Origin: an uncultured Simplicispira sp.
GTDB lineage: Bacteria > Pseudomonadota > Gammaproteobacteria > Burkholderiales > Burkholderiaceae_C
DNA length: 7,685 bases
Direction: 5' to 3'
Assembly: GCA_903882725.1 (NCBI GenBank)
Contig: CAIRYF010000120.1
Span: forward strand, 1 to 7,685
Each line of letters begins with the position of its first letter. Position 1 is the stretch's first letter. The notes beneath the pieces were generated by a model, which worked only from the letters and a program-made list of their open reading frames with translations, did no database searches and was not told the DNA's origin. Made by a program: the position numbers and the translations under genes. Positions 1 through 5,897 of the stretch are shown piece after piece.

Positions 1-1311
1 AAGCGCCGTAAACAGTGCGTCGGGGTGGTCGATGATTTCGCGCACCTTGTCCAAGCCACGCAAGTCTTTACTCTTGTCGAAATAGTCGGTGCTGTTGAGT
101 GCGGGCTGGGTGGCAGTACACAGCACCACAGTCACGCCGTAGTGCTTCACCAGCAGATTGAGCGCATCCAGAATGGGCTGCAAAAACTCCGGCGGCAGTT
201 GCTGCGCTTCGTCCAGCACGATGATGCTGCCCACGATGTTGTGCAGCTTGCGGCAGCGTGAGGTTTTGGCGGCAAACAGGGACTCGAACAATTGCACATT
301 GGTGGTAACGACCAGCGGCGCATCCCAGTTTTCGCAGGCCAGGCGGCTGCGTGCGGTTTCGTCTTGGGCGGCAGCATCAAACTGACTGTGGTGCTCTATC
401 AGCACCTCGTCGCCCAATGCCTTGAAGACGCCCCGGAATACATCCGCAGTTTGCTCAATGATGCTGGTGTAGGGGATGGCGTAGATGATGCGGCGCTTGC
501 CGTGCGCTTGAGCGTGCTCTAACGCAAACGCTAGGCTGGACAGTGTTTTGCCGCCGCCCGTGGGCACCGTGAGCGAGAAAAATCCCGCAGGCAAGACCGC
601 CTTGGCGCGGCACTGGCGCAGGATGTCGGCGCGCAAGCTATTCACCGGTGTATCCGCCGCTGGCAATGCGGCCATGTGGGCATCAAACGCCCACTGCATT
701 TGCGCTAACGCCGGAAAACCCTCGCGCCGGGCTGGCTTGCCGGCATCAAAGTGCGCTTCGGTGTCCAAAAAATCAGCATCCACCAGACACGAGAACAGCA
801 TCCGCACCCACAAGGCAAAGCCGCAGGCGCCACCGGGAATGTGCGCCACCACATTGCCGTGCGCCAAGATGTCGGTGGGAGGCTGGGCCGCCAAAGCCTC
901 TGTCAATTCGCGTCGAGAGTCTTCACTTTGCAGCCGCTCTTTCAGCCCCCCGTCCCAATCGTCTAGCCCCGCATGGTGGCCTGCAATCAGGTAGGCCAGG
1001 ATGTGGCCGAAGGGGCGGCCCGGTTGGTTTAACTGCTGCATGGCCCACAGCGCCCCGGCGGCGGAATGGGTTTTTTCGCGCCCGCTCACTTTGCCTTCGA
1101 TGTGCGCATCGGGGTTGCTTGCCAAGCGCACATAGCGCTGAAAACCGGGCCGGTATTTGCCCAAGTCGTGCCACAGACCGGCCAGATAAGCCCAGCGCAG
1201 CGTGGGTTCTGCGCTGTCAAAGGGTTGAGAAAATTGGGCCGCCAGTGCCGCGACTCGGCTCAAGTGATCGGCCAACAAATGCCCGCCCGAATGGGCCAAA
1301 AATTCTGACAT
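1..1311 (-). CDS. cas3: CRISPR-associated nuclease/helicase Cas3, N-terminal 437 residues (runs off left edge)
   Basis: Cas3 is recruited by a type I Cascade complex to nick, unwind and degrade target DNA. Seen: one open frame from ATG at 1311 to the window edge. The N-terminal HD nuclease domain has WHDLGK (HD at residues 48-49), a conserved His in KTHSAAG (H82), GHHAGL (H112-H113) and LVDADF (about 177-181). A superfamily 2 helicase domain follows with Walker A TVPTGGGKT (248-256), motif Ia around YAIPYTSIIEQ (277-287), DEAQ motif II (367-370) and CTATQP motif III (398-403). The second RecA-like lobe and C-terminal domain lie outside the window. HD-then-helicase order is the usual single-chain Cas3. 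An AAGGGA ribosome site at 1320-1325, eight bases before the ATG, supports the start. cas3 often opens type I operons, so the remaining cas genes and array would lie to the left. Subtype I-C is my guess from the HD region but is not decided by this fragment. No key motif residue is missing. Confidence 0.95.
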   Translation of the reverse strand, partial: MSEFLAHSGGHLLADHLSRVAALAAQFSQPFDSAEPTLRWAYLAGLWHDLGKYRPGFQRYVRLASNPDAHIEGKVSGREKTHSAAGALWAMQQLNQPGRPFGHILAYLIAGHHAGLDDWDGGLKERLQSEDSRRELTEALAAQPPTDILAHGNVVAHIPGGACGFALWVRMLFSCLVDADFLDTEAHFDAGKPARREGFPALAQMQWAFDAHMAALPAADTPVNSLRADILRQCRAKAVLPAGFFSLTVPTGGGKTLSSLAFALEHAQAHGKRRIIYAIPYTSIIEQTADVFRGVFKALGDEVLIEHHSQFDAAAQDETARSRLACENWDAPLVVTTNVQLFESLFAAKTSRCRKLHNIVGSIIVLDEAQQLPPEFLQPILDALNLLVKHYGVTVVLCTATQPALNSTDYFDKSKDLRGLDKVREIIDHPDALFTAL

Positions 1312-1319
1312 GGCAAGCT

Positions 1320-1325
1320 TCCCTT
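1320..1325 (-). promoter_or_regulatory. Ribosome binding site of cas3
   Basis: AAGGGA on the minus strand with an eight-base spacer to the ATG at 1311. It supports the chosen start. No convincing -35/-10 pair could be picked for cas3 in the 129-base gap. Confidence 0.6.
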
Positions 1326-1376
1326 TGTACGCGTGGATGGATTGATGGGCTCTGCGCAGGCATGGCGCATCATGGC

Positions 1377-1402
1377 GTCTTGTTTTTTGAGCCAAACAAG
1401 AC
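1377..1402. other. Hairpin: perfect 9-bp inverted repeat, 8-base loop
   Basis: Arms GTCTTGTTT (1377-1385) and AAACAAGAC (1394-1402) are perfectly complementary around an eight-base loop. It lies between the end of the MFS gene and the start of cas3, both on the minus strand, and overlaps the distal end of repeat copy 1. The stem is AT-rich and no T-run follows on either strand, so it is not a standard rho-independent terminator. It could weaken read-through into cas3 or fold in the 5' leader of the cas mRNA; both are inference. Confidence 0.5.
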
Positions 1403-1439
1403 CCTAGCCCAATAGGTGTCTGCGGTTGTAGCTATTGTT
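1386..1439 (-). repeat. Intergenic repeat, copy 1 (Comamonadaceae-type ATAGCT/GGGCTAG element)
   Basis: Read on the minus strand, the element begins ATAGCTACAACCGC (from 1435) and contains GGGCTAGGG and GGCTCAAAAA. It aligns without gaps over about 50 bases with copy 2 near 4855-4910, sharing ATAGCTA, AA, CGC, GGGCTAG, TTT, GCT and the A-run. The middle ten bases differ most. I recall similar short elements scattered between genes in Comamonadaceae genomes. The function is unknown; this copy is the more diverged. Confidence 0.55.
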
Positions 1440-1440
1440 T

Positions 1441-2631
1441 TTAAGCTGCTCCCGGCGCTTTGCGCTCATGCACAGCCAGCCACATCAGCCCCAACCCGGT
1501 CAGGCTAATGGGCACCAGCGAGCCGTAGTTCAACAGCTCCCAGCCCTTGGTCGTCACCAGCGCACCCGAGGCGAACGAGGTCACTGCCATGGTCGCAAAC
1601 ACAAAGAAGTTGATGCCCGCTTGGGCGCGGTCTTTTTCTTCGGGGCGATAGGCTTGCATGGCCAGCGTGGTGCTGCCGGTGAACAAGAAATTCCAGCCGA
1701 CGCCCAAGAGCGCCAGCGCGATGGTGAACTGGTGCAGGTCTTGTCCCGACAACGCCACCAGCACACACGCCAAATTAAGCAACACGCCCACACCCATGAT
1801 GGTCAGCACACCAAAGCGCTGAATCAAATGCCCGGTGACAAACCCTGGCGCAAACATACCGATAACGTGCCACTGCAACACGAAAGCGACGTCGCTGAAT
1901 TCGTAGCCGCAGACCTGCATCGCCAGCGGCGTGGCGGCCATCAGCAAATTCATCACGCCGTAACCGAGTGCTGCGCCCATCACCGCCACGGCAAATTTAG
2001 GCTGGCGCAGCAACTGGCCCAGCGAGCGCCCCGGTGCAGCAGCGGCGCTGGCAGCGCGGGCGGCGGCCGAGGGCAGCGCCTCAAAGCGAATCAGCGCCAT
2101 GCAAACCATCGACAGCAGTGCCACGCCCACCAGCGCGATATAGGCACCGACAAACGGCACGCTGAACACATTGCGCGCGTGCCGCGCTACGTTGGGCCCG
2201 GCAATAGCGCCCAGCAAACCGCCGGCCAGCACCAGCGACACCGCGCGGTCACGCGAGGCCACGGCGGTCAGTTCAGCGGCGGCAAAGCGGTACAGCTGGC
2301 CGTTGGCGCTGTAGTAGCCCGCCACCAGCGTGGCGCTGCACAGCAGCCAAAAATTGCCGGTGAACGCCGCCTGCGCGCACAACAGCGCCGACACCAGCGC
2401 CACCGCCAGCCCAATTTGAAACGACACTTGCCGCCCCCAGCGCCTTTGCGTATGCGCTACCAGCGGTGTTGCCAGCGCGCCGCCGACGACGTAGCCCATC
2501 ACCGGCAGCGTCGCCATCCAGCCATACGGTGCCAGTTGCAGGCCGACCAAGCCGTTGATGGCAATGAAGACGACGTTGTTGGTCAGAAATAGGCCTTGGC
2601 ACAGGGCCAGCAGCCACAGATTTTTGTTCAT
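1441..2631 (-). CDS. Major facilitator superfamily (MFS) transporter, substrate unknown
   Basis: A 396-residue inner-membrane secondary transporter, the usual length for a 12-helix MFS protein. Seen: hydrophobic segments along the whole chain; a basic TM2-TM3 loop with the RRWGR signature (63-67); a glycine-proline motif GAIAGP (141-146) in TM5, as in MFS motif C; an Ala-rich cytoplasmic linker (about 184-204) between the six-helix halves; and C-half motifs GVGWNF (310-315) and RAQAGINFF (335-343). I chose ATG at 2631. A longer frame to an ATG at 2718 adds an unconserved basic stretch and would begin inside the FNR-type box. No clear Shine-Dalgarno precedes 2631. The gene is divergent from ubiU and shares its 171-base regulatory gap, so co-regulation by oxygen is possible. 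It ends 129 bases before cas3 on the same strand. Substrate cannot be inferred. Confidence 0.88.
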   Translation of the reverse strand: MNKNLWLLALCQGLFLTNNVVFIAINGLVGLQLAPYGWMATLPVMGYVVGGALATPLVAHTQRRWGRQVSFQIGLAVALVSALLCAQAAFTGNFWLLCSATLVAGYYSANGQLYRFAAAELTAVASRDRAVSLVLAGGLLGAIAGPNVARHARNVFSVPFVGAYIALVGVALLSMVCMALIRFEALPSAAARAASAAAAPGRSLGQLLRQPKFAVAVMGAALGYGVMNLLMAATPLAMQVCGYEFSDVAFVLQWHVIGMFAPGFVTGHLIQRFGVLTIMGVGVLLNLACVLVALSGQDLHQFTIALALLGVGWNFLFTGSTTLAMQAYRPEEKDRAQAGINFFVFATMAVTSFASGALVTTKGWELLNYGSLVPISLTGLGLMWLAVHERKAPGAA

Positions 2632-2680
2632 GGTGGGTGGGGGAGCAAAGCGTGCCAGCCGTCGATTGCGGCAATGGCGC

Positions 2681-2686
2681 AGTAAA
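2681..2686 (-). promoter_or_regulatory. Possible -10 for the divergent MFS gene
   Basis: On the minus strand, TTTACT matches TATAAT at 4 of 6 positions. The implied start near 2674 puts the same FNR-type box at about -42, so one box could drive both directions. The match is weak, and AT-rich hexamers arise by chance. Confidence 0.3.
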
Positions 2687-2691
2687 ACAAT

Positions 2692-2701
2692 CAAACGTTT
2701 G
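2692..2701. promoter_or_regulatory. 10-bp perfect palindrome in the divergent promoter region
   Basis: CAAACGTTTG is self-complementary and lies nine bases from the FNR-type box on the transporter side. Its place upstream of a possible minus-strand -10 (2681-2686) would suit an operator for the transporter gene. A chance palindrome of this length is not rare, so this is only a candidate. Confidence 0.3.
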
Positions 2702-2709
2702 GCCGCCAC

Positions 2710-2723
2710 TTGACACATATCAT
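2710..2723. promoter_or_regulatory. FNR/Anr-type oxygen-responsive operator
   Basis: TTGAC-ACAT-ATCAT matches the FNR consensus TTGAT-N4-ATCAA at 8 of 10 positions, with correct N4 spacing and dyad symmetry. It sits almost exactly midway between the divergent starts: the centre at 2716.5 is about 86 bases from both 2631 and 2803. FNR is the [4Fe-4S] regulator active without oxygen, and E. coli ubiUV is known to be under Fnr control, so box and gene function agree. Factor identity is inferred. Confidence 0.7.
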
Positions 2724-2742
2724 GGCGCGCGAGGCTTGCCTG

Positions 2743-2757
2743 TATATGGTCTCGGGG
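2743..2757 (+). promoter_or_regulatory. Predicted -10 and start region of the ubiUV promoter (class II FNR layout)
   Basis: TATGGT at 2745-2750 (or the overlapping TATATG at 2743) can serve as a -10. Transcription would start near 2757, putting the FNR-type box centre at about -40.5, very close to the -41.5 typical of class II FNR-activated promoters, where the factor replaces a -35. The leader before ubiU would be about 46 bases. Predicted from spacing only. Confidence 0.5.
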
Positions 2758-2802
2758 CTGTGTAATGGTGCGCTCTCGCGCCCACGTTCAACACCTAAGT
2801 GT

Positions 2803-3861
2803 ATGCAAGACATGACCTCTCCCGACCGCGCCGCCGCTCTGGCCGACGCTGCTTCCAAGCCCTTTGAACTCGTCTGCCCGGCTGGCAGTCTGCCCGCACT
2901 TAAAGCGGCGGTAGACCACGGAGCCGACTGCGTGTACCTGGGCCTGCGCGATGCCACCAACGCGCGCAATTTTGCCGGCCTGAACTTTGACGAGGCCGCC
3001 ATTGCCAACGGCATTGCCTACGCCCACGCCAAAGGTGCCAAGGTGTTTATGGCGCTCAACACCTACCCGCAGGCGGGCAACCCCGAGCTGTGGCGCAGTG
3101 CGCTCGACAAGGCCGCTGATTTGGGCGTCAACGCCGTCATCTTGGCCGACCCTGGCCTGATGCAGTACGCCGCGCAGCACCACCCCAAGCTGCGCCTGCA
3201 CCTGTCGGTGCAAGGCTCGGCGACCAACTACGACGCCATCAACTTTTACCGCGAGCAGTTCGGCATCGTGCGTGCGGTGCTGCCGCGTGTGCTGTCGCTG
3301 GAGCAAGTGCAGCGCGTCATCGAGCGCACGCCGGTCGAGATTGAAGTGTTTGGCTTTGGCAGCCTGTGCGTGATGGTCGAAGGCCGCTGCGCGCTGTCGT
3401 CCTATGTGACGGGCGAGTCGCCCAACACCCACGGCGTGTGCTCGCCGCCCAAGGCCGTGCGCTGGGTTGAAACGCCGCAAGGGCGCGAGTCGCGCCTGAA
3501 CGGCGTGCTGATCGACCGCTACGCCCCCGGCGAAAACGCCGGCTACCCGACGCTGTGCAAAGGCCGTTTTGATGTCGGTGACGACGAAAACTACTACGCC
3601 ATTGAAGAGCCGACCAGCCTCAACACCCTCGAACTGCTGCCCCAGCTGATGAAGATGGGCGTGCGCGCCCTGAAGGTCGAAGGCCGCCAGCGCAGCCCGG
3701 CCTACGTGGCGCAAGTCACCAAGGTGCTGCGCGAGGCCATCGACCAGTGCATCGCCAACCCGCACCGCTACGCGCCCAAACCGGCGTGGATGGCCAGCCT
3801 CGACCAAGTCGCCGAAGGCCAGCAACACACGCTGGGCGCCTACCACCGCCCTTGGAAATGA
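2803..3861 (+). CDS. ubiU: O2-independent ubiquinone hydroxylase subunit UbiU (peptidase U32 family)
   Basis: UbiU forms a cytoplasmic heterodimer with UbiV. Each subunit carries a [4Fe-4S] cluster, and together they hydroxylate the ubiquinone ring without oxygen. Seen: 352 residues; [20 protein letters not shown] (21-40) opens the U32 barrel; [11 protein letters not shown] (186-196), [10 protein letters not shown] (206-215) and [10 protein letters not shown] (247-256) hold four cysteines at 189, 196, 213 and 252. The spacing (7, 17, 39) equals that of E. coli UbiU cluster ligands C169/C176/C193/C232 as I recall them, offset by a 20-residue N-terminal extension. [11 protein letters not shown] (292-302) and the end TLGAYHR are also family-like. 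Start at 2803 is chosen because the 2710 ATG overlaps the FNR-type box; ATG at 2812 is also possible, and neither has a strong ribosome site. ubiV follows after ten bases. tRNA- and rRNA-modifying U32 relatives were considered, but the cysteine pattern and neighbours favour UbiU. Confidence 0.95.
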   Translation: MQDMTSPDRAAALADAASKPFELVCPAGSLPALKAAVDHGADCVYLGLRDATNARNFAGLNFDEAAIANGIAYAHAKGAKVFMALNTYPQAGNPELWRSALDKAADLGVNAVILADPGLMQYAAQHHPKLRLHLSVQGSATNYDAINFYREQFGIVRAVLPRVLSLEQVQRVIERTPVEIEVFGFGSLCVMVEGRCALSSYVTGESPNTHGVCSPPKAVRWVETPQGRESRLNGVLIDRYAPGENAGYPTLCKGRFDVGDDENYYAIEEPTSLNTLELLPQLMKMGVRALKVEGRQRSPAYVAQVTKVLREAIDQCIANPHRYAPKPAWMASLDQVAEGQQHTLGAYHRPWK

Positions 3862-3871
3862 GGCCGCAAAA

Positions 3872-4807
3872 ATGACGACGACGATGAACGCTCCCGCTTT
3901 GAAACTCTCCCTCGGCCCGCTGCTGTATTACTGGCCGCGCGACACCACCATCGCTTTTTACGACGCCGTGGCGCAGATGCCGGTCGATATCGTCTACCTG
4001 GGCGAAACCGTCTGCTCGCGCCGCCACGAAATGCGTTTGGCCGACTGGCTGGCCATTGCCGCGCAGCTGCGCGCTGCGGGCAAAGAGGTGCTGTTGTCCA
4101 CCCAAGTGCTGCTCGAATCGACGGCAGAAGGCGGCACCATGCACAAAATTGCCGCCCAAAATGATTTCACCGTCGAAGCCAACGACATGGGCGCGGTGCA
4201 GCGCCTGAGCGGCCACAAGCCGTTTGTCGCCGGGCCGCAGCTCAATCTGTACAACCTGCCCTCGCTCACCTGGATGGCCAGCTTGGGTGCCAGCCGCTGG
4301 GTCATGCCGCTGGAAATGAAGCGCACCGACCTGGCCGTGCTGCAAGCCGGTCGCCCCGCTGGCCTGCAAACCGAAGTGTTTGCTTATGGCCGAATGCCGC
4401 TGGCGTATTCGGCGCGCTGCTTTACTGCGCGCCACCGCAATTTGCCCAAGGACGATTGCCAGTTCAGCTGCATTGCCCATCCCGATGGCCTGCTGCTGAA
4501 CACGCGCGAGAGCGAGCACTTCTTGGTGCTCAACGGCACGCAAACGCAGTCGGCGCGGGTCTACAACCTGATCGAATCGGTGCCGCAGATGCAGGCCATG
4601 GGCGTTGATGTGCTGCGCCTGAGCCCGCAAGCTGCGCACACCGGCGACATCGTGGCGCTGTTTGACGCCGTGCGCCGGGGCACCTTGACACCCGCCGAGG
4701 CGCAAGCACGCTTGGAGCCACTGATGCCCGAACAGGGTTGTAACGGCTACTGGCACGGTCAGCCGGGACTAGACTGGGTCAGCGCCACCGCTGGCGCGTT
4801 GGCCTGA
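3872..4807 (+). CDS. ubiV: O2-independent ubiquinone hydroxylase subunit UbiV (peptidase U32 family)
   Basis: Partner of UbiU in oxygen-independent ring hydroxylation, cytoplasmic. Seen: 311 residues; [14 protein letters not shown] (12-25) is the typical UbiV opening; [14 protein letters not shown] (41-54) carries the first cysteine, C48. The other three lie in [10 protein letters not shown] (181-190, C183) and DDCQFSC (194-200, C196 and C200), a C-x12-C-x3-C pattern identical to that recalled for E. coli UbiV (C180/C193/C197). VLNGTQT (219-225), RLSPQ (249-253) and the C-terminal CNGYW (290-294) are conserved too. It lies ten bases after ubiU, and GAGG at 3860-3863, overlapping the ubiU stop codon, gives an eight-base spacer to the ATG, so the pair is one transcript with likely coupled translation. 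A second in-frame ATG at 3884 is possible. It is shorter than UbiU, as usual. No missing residues or frame problems seen. Confidence 0.95.
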   Translation: MTTTMNAPALKLSLGPLLYYWPRDTTIAFYDAVAQMPVDIVYLGETVCSRRHEMRLADWLAIAAQLRAAGKEVLLSTQVLLESTAEGGTMHKIAAQNDFTVEANDMGAVQRLSGHKPFVAGPQLNLYNLPSLTWMASLGASRWVMPLEMKRTDLAVLQAGRPAGLQTEVFAYGRMPLAYSARCFTARHRNLPKDDCQFSCIAHPDGLLLNTRESEHFLVLNGTQTQSARVYNLIESVPQMQAMGVDVLRLSPQAAHTGDIVALFDAVRRGTLTPAEAQARLEPLMPEQGCNGYWHGQPGLDWVSATAGALA

Positions 4808-4854
4808 GCGGCATACGGTCGCAATACGGCCACCTTTAAGCAAAATTTAAGCCG

Positions 4855-4910
4855 TTTTTAAGCAAAATAGCCCTCTAGCCCTTACGTAGCAAGCGCTTAT
4901 AGCTATCAAA
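4855..4910 (-). repeat. Intergenic repeat, copy 2 (Comamonadaceae-type ATAGCT/GGGCTAG element)
   Basis: The minus-strand reading starts TTTGATAGCTATAAGCGC and includes GGGCTAGAGGGCTATTTT. This is close to the form I recall from many Comamonadaceae intergenic regions. It aligns without gaps to copy 1 and has the same orientation. It sits directly upstream of the ubiT ribosome site, so it would be transcribed into the ubiT leader if ubiUV and ubiT share an mRNA. Function unknown. Confidence 0.65.
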
Positions 4911-4912
4911 TC

Positions 4913-4917
4913 AGGAG
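4913..4917 (+). promoter_or_regulatory. Ribosome binding site of ubiT
   Basis: AGGAG with a six-base spacer to ATG 4924, the strongest Shine-Dalgarno in the window. It fixes the ubiT start and suggests ubiT can be translated independently of ubiUV. Confidence 0.75.
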
Positions 4918-4923
4918 TTTCTT

Positions 4924-5478
4924 ATGCATTCCTCCGTCCCTTCTATGTCTCCAGTGTCTTCGGCGTCTTCGGTCGCCTCGCTGCTGCCGACGACGGTGCC
5001 CGCGCCGGTGGCGGCGTTGCTGTCGCGCTTGCCCGCCTTTCCAGGCTCGGCCCTGCTGACCACGGCCTTGAACGTCAGCATTGCCCGCCAATTGCCCTCT
5101 GACGTGGCGGCGATGTTGCTGCACAAGCGCCTGCGCATCCGGGTCAGTGATGCGCGCGTCACTTTTGATTTCACTTGGACTGGCGGCGCTTTTGCCCCGC
5201 GCGCGCGGTTTGCGCAGACCGACCTGTGCATCAGCGCCAGCGCACACGATTTTTTGCGCTTGGCGCAGCGCCAAGAAGACCCCGACACGCTGTTTTTTAA
5301 CCGCCGCCTGTCGATGGAAGGCGATACCGAACTGGGGTTGGTAGTCAAAAACACGCTGGACGCGCTGGAGCTGCCGGTGCTTGACCTGCAGCAATGGGCA
5401 CCGCGCCAAGTGCTGGCCCGGCTGGCAGCGCTGCGCCCGAGCGGTTTCCCGGGCGGTTTTCCCGGAGCGCGGCCATGA
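4924..5478 (+). CDS. ubiT: Ubiquinone biosynthesis accessory factor UbiT (SCP2 lipid-binding domain)
   Basis: UbiT is the SCP2-domain accessory protein of the anaerobic ubiquinone route, thought to bind the hydrophobic prenylated intermediates. It is the counterpart of UbiJ in the aerobic pathway. Seen: 184 residues; a Ser/Ala-rich N-terminus (1-20); then an SCP2 fold from about residue 40 to 155 with the family signature DPDTLFFNRRLSMEGD (119-134) followed by TELGLVVKNTLDALEL (135-150). The Gly/Pro-rich tail GFPGGFPGARP (174-184) is short and probably disordered. Length is close to E. coli UbiT (about 174). The AGGAG site at 4913 supports the start. The stop codon overlaps the next ATG (ATGA at 5475-5478), so translation of the DGC gene is likely coupled. 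A 116-base gap containing a repeat separates it from ubiV. A generic sterol-carrier protein is the alternative; the signature and the ubiUV neighbours make UbiT far more likely. Confidence 0.93.
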   Translation: MHSSVPSMSPVSSASSVASLLPTTVPAPVAALLSRLPAFPGSALLTTALNVSIARQLPSDVAAMLLHKRLRIRVSDARVTFDFTWTGGAFAPRARFAQTDLCISASAHDFLRLAQRQEDPDTLFFNRRLSMEGDTELGLVVKNTLDALELPVLDLQQWAPRQVLARLAALRPSGFPGGFPGARP

Positions 5479-5897
5479 GCGCTGCGCCCGAGCTGCGCCC
5501 GCTCATCTACTCCTGCTCGGGCTGCTCCAGCGCAGCGCAGTTGGCCAACCATGTGGCGGTGCGCTTGGATCGCGTCGGCGTGGCCGAAATGTCGTGCATT
5601 GCCGGTGTCGGCGGCGACGTGCCGAGTTTGGTCAAAACTGCCCGATCGGGCCGATCCATCATTGCGCTGGACGGCTGCGCTTTGGTGTGCGTACACAGCA
5701 GCTTGGCACGCCACGGCATCACGCCAGCGCGCCACTACCAGTTGCAGCAATACGGCGTCAAAAAGCGCCAGCACGAAGACTTTGACCCGGCGCAGGCGCA
5801 GGCGGTACTCGACCGCGTAGCGCAGGACTTGCAGGACTTGCAAGTTGTGCAAGACACGCCGCTGCGGGTGCCCAAACCGTTAGAGCGCGTCGCATGA
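5475..5897 (+). CDS. DGC-domain putative metal-binding cysteine protein, role unknown
   Basis: A 140-residue soluble protein of the DGC family (Pfam 'DGC domain'), often called putative zinc-binding; no reaction is established that I know of. Seen: YSCSGCSSAAQ (12-22, C14 and C17), EMSCIAGVGGD (38-48, C41) and IALDGCALVC (63-72, C68 and C72), five cysteines suited to bind a metal or cluster. VKKRQHEDFD (95-104) follows, then a polar tail containing QDLQDLQ (118-124) encoded by a 9-bp tandem repeat. ATG 5475 overlaps the ubiT stop, with GGAG at 5464-5467 as ribosome site, and its own stop overlaps the ubiX start. This close coupling in an anaerobic ubiquinone operon suggests a job there, such as cluster or metal supply to UbiU/UbiV, redox sensing, or an electron-transfer step. 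That is inference from context only; the family call itself is fairly secure. Confidence 0.85.
   Translation: MSAAPELRPLIYSCSGCSSAAQLANHVAVRLDRVGVAEMSCIAGVGGDVPSLVKTARSGRSIIALDGCALVCVHSSLARHGITPARHYQLQQYGVKKRQHEDFDPAQAQAVLDRVAQDLQDLQVVQDTPLRVPKPLERVA
5822..5848 (+). repeat. 9-bp in-frame tandem repeat inside the DGC gene
   Basis: GCAGGACTT occurs twice head to tail (5822-5830, 5831-5839) and a degenerate third unit GCAAGTTGT follows. It encodes the QDLQDLQ stretch near the C-terminus. The length is a multiple of three, so slippage would add or remove three residues without a frameshift. Confidence 0.6.

Larger units (their letters stand above)
4808..4923. other. ubiV-ubiT gap with a 12-base direct repeat
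   Basis: TTTAAGCAAAAT occurs at 4835-4846 and again at 4857-4868. The start-to-start distance of 22 bases is about two helical turns, placing both copies on the same DNA face. The second copy overlaps the start of intergenic repeat copy 2. The gap is the only long spacer inside the ubi cluster, and could hold a second promoter or be a repeat insertion splitting an older continuous operon. No convincing promoter or terminator was found. Confidence 0.45.

Noticed and set aside
1377..1402. Hairpin as a rho-independent terminator of the MFS gene
   Set aside because: The stem is AT-rich and no T-run follows on the transcribed strand.
648..1415. Plus-strand open frame opposite cas3
   Set aside because: Arg/Pro-rich translation with no motif, while the minus strand carries every expected Cas3 motif.
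1435..2592. Long open frame on the plus strand opposite the MFS gene
   Set aside because: His/Gln/Arg-rich translation without domains, caused by GC-rich codon bias. The minus-strand MFS protein is clearly real.
2629..2718. Extended N-terminus of the MFS protein from ATG 2718
   Set aside because: It adds an unconserved basic stretch and would start inside the FNR-type box. ATG 2631 gives the normal start next to the first membrane helix.
2788..3846. Long minus-strand open frame opposite ubiU
   Set aside because: Low-complexity Gly/Val/His/Arg translation, a shadow of ubiU codon usage.
3716..4756. Long minus-strand open frame opposite ubiU and ubiV
   Set aside because: It overlaps two well-supported genes and has no recognisable domain.
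4896..4909. Second FNR-like box CTTAT-AGCT-ATCAA before ubiT
   Set aside because: Only the right half matches the consensus, and the sequence is part of the widespread intergenic repeat.
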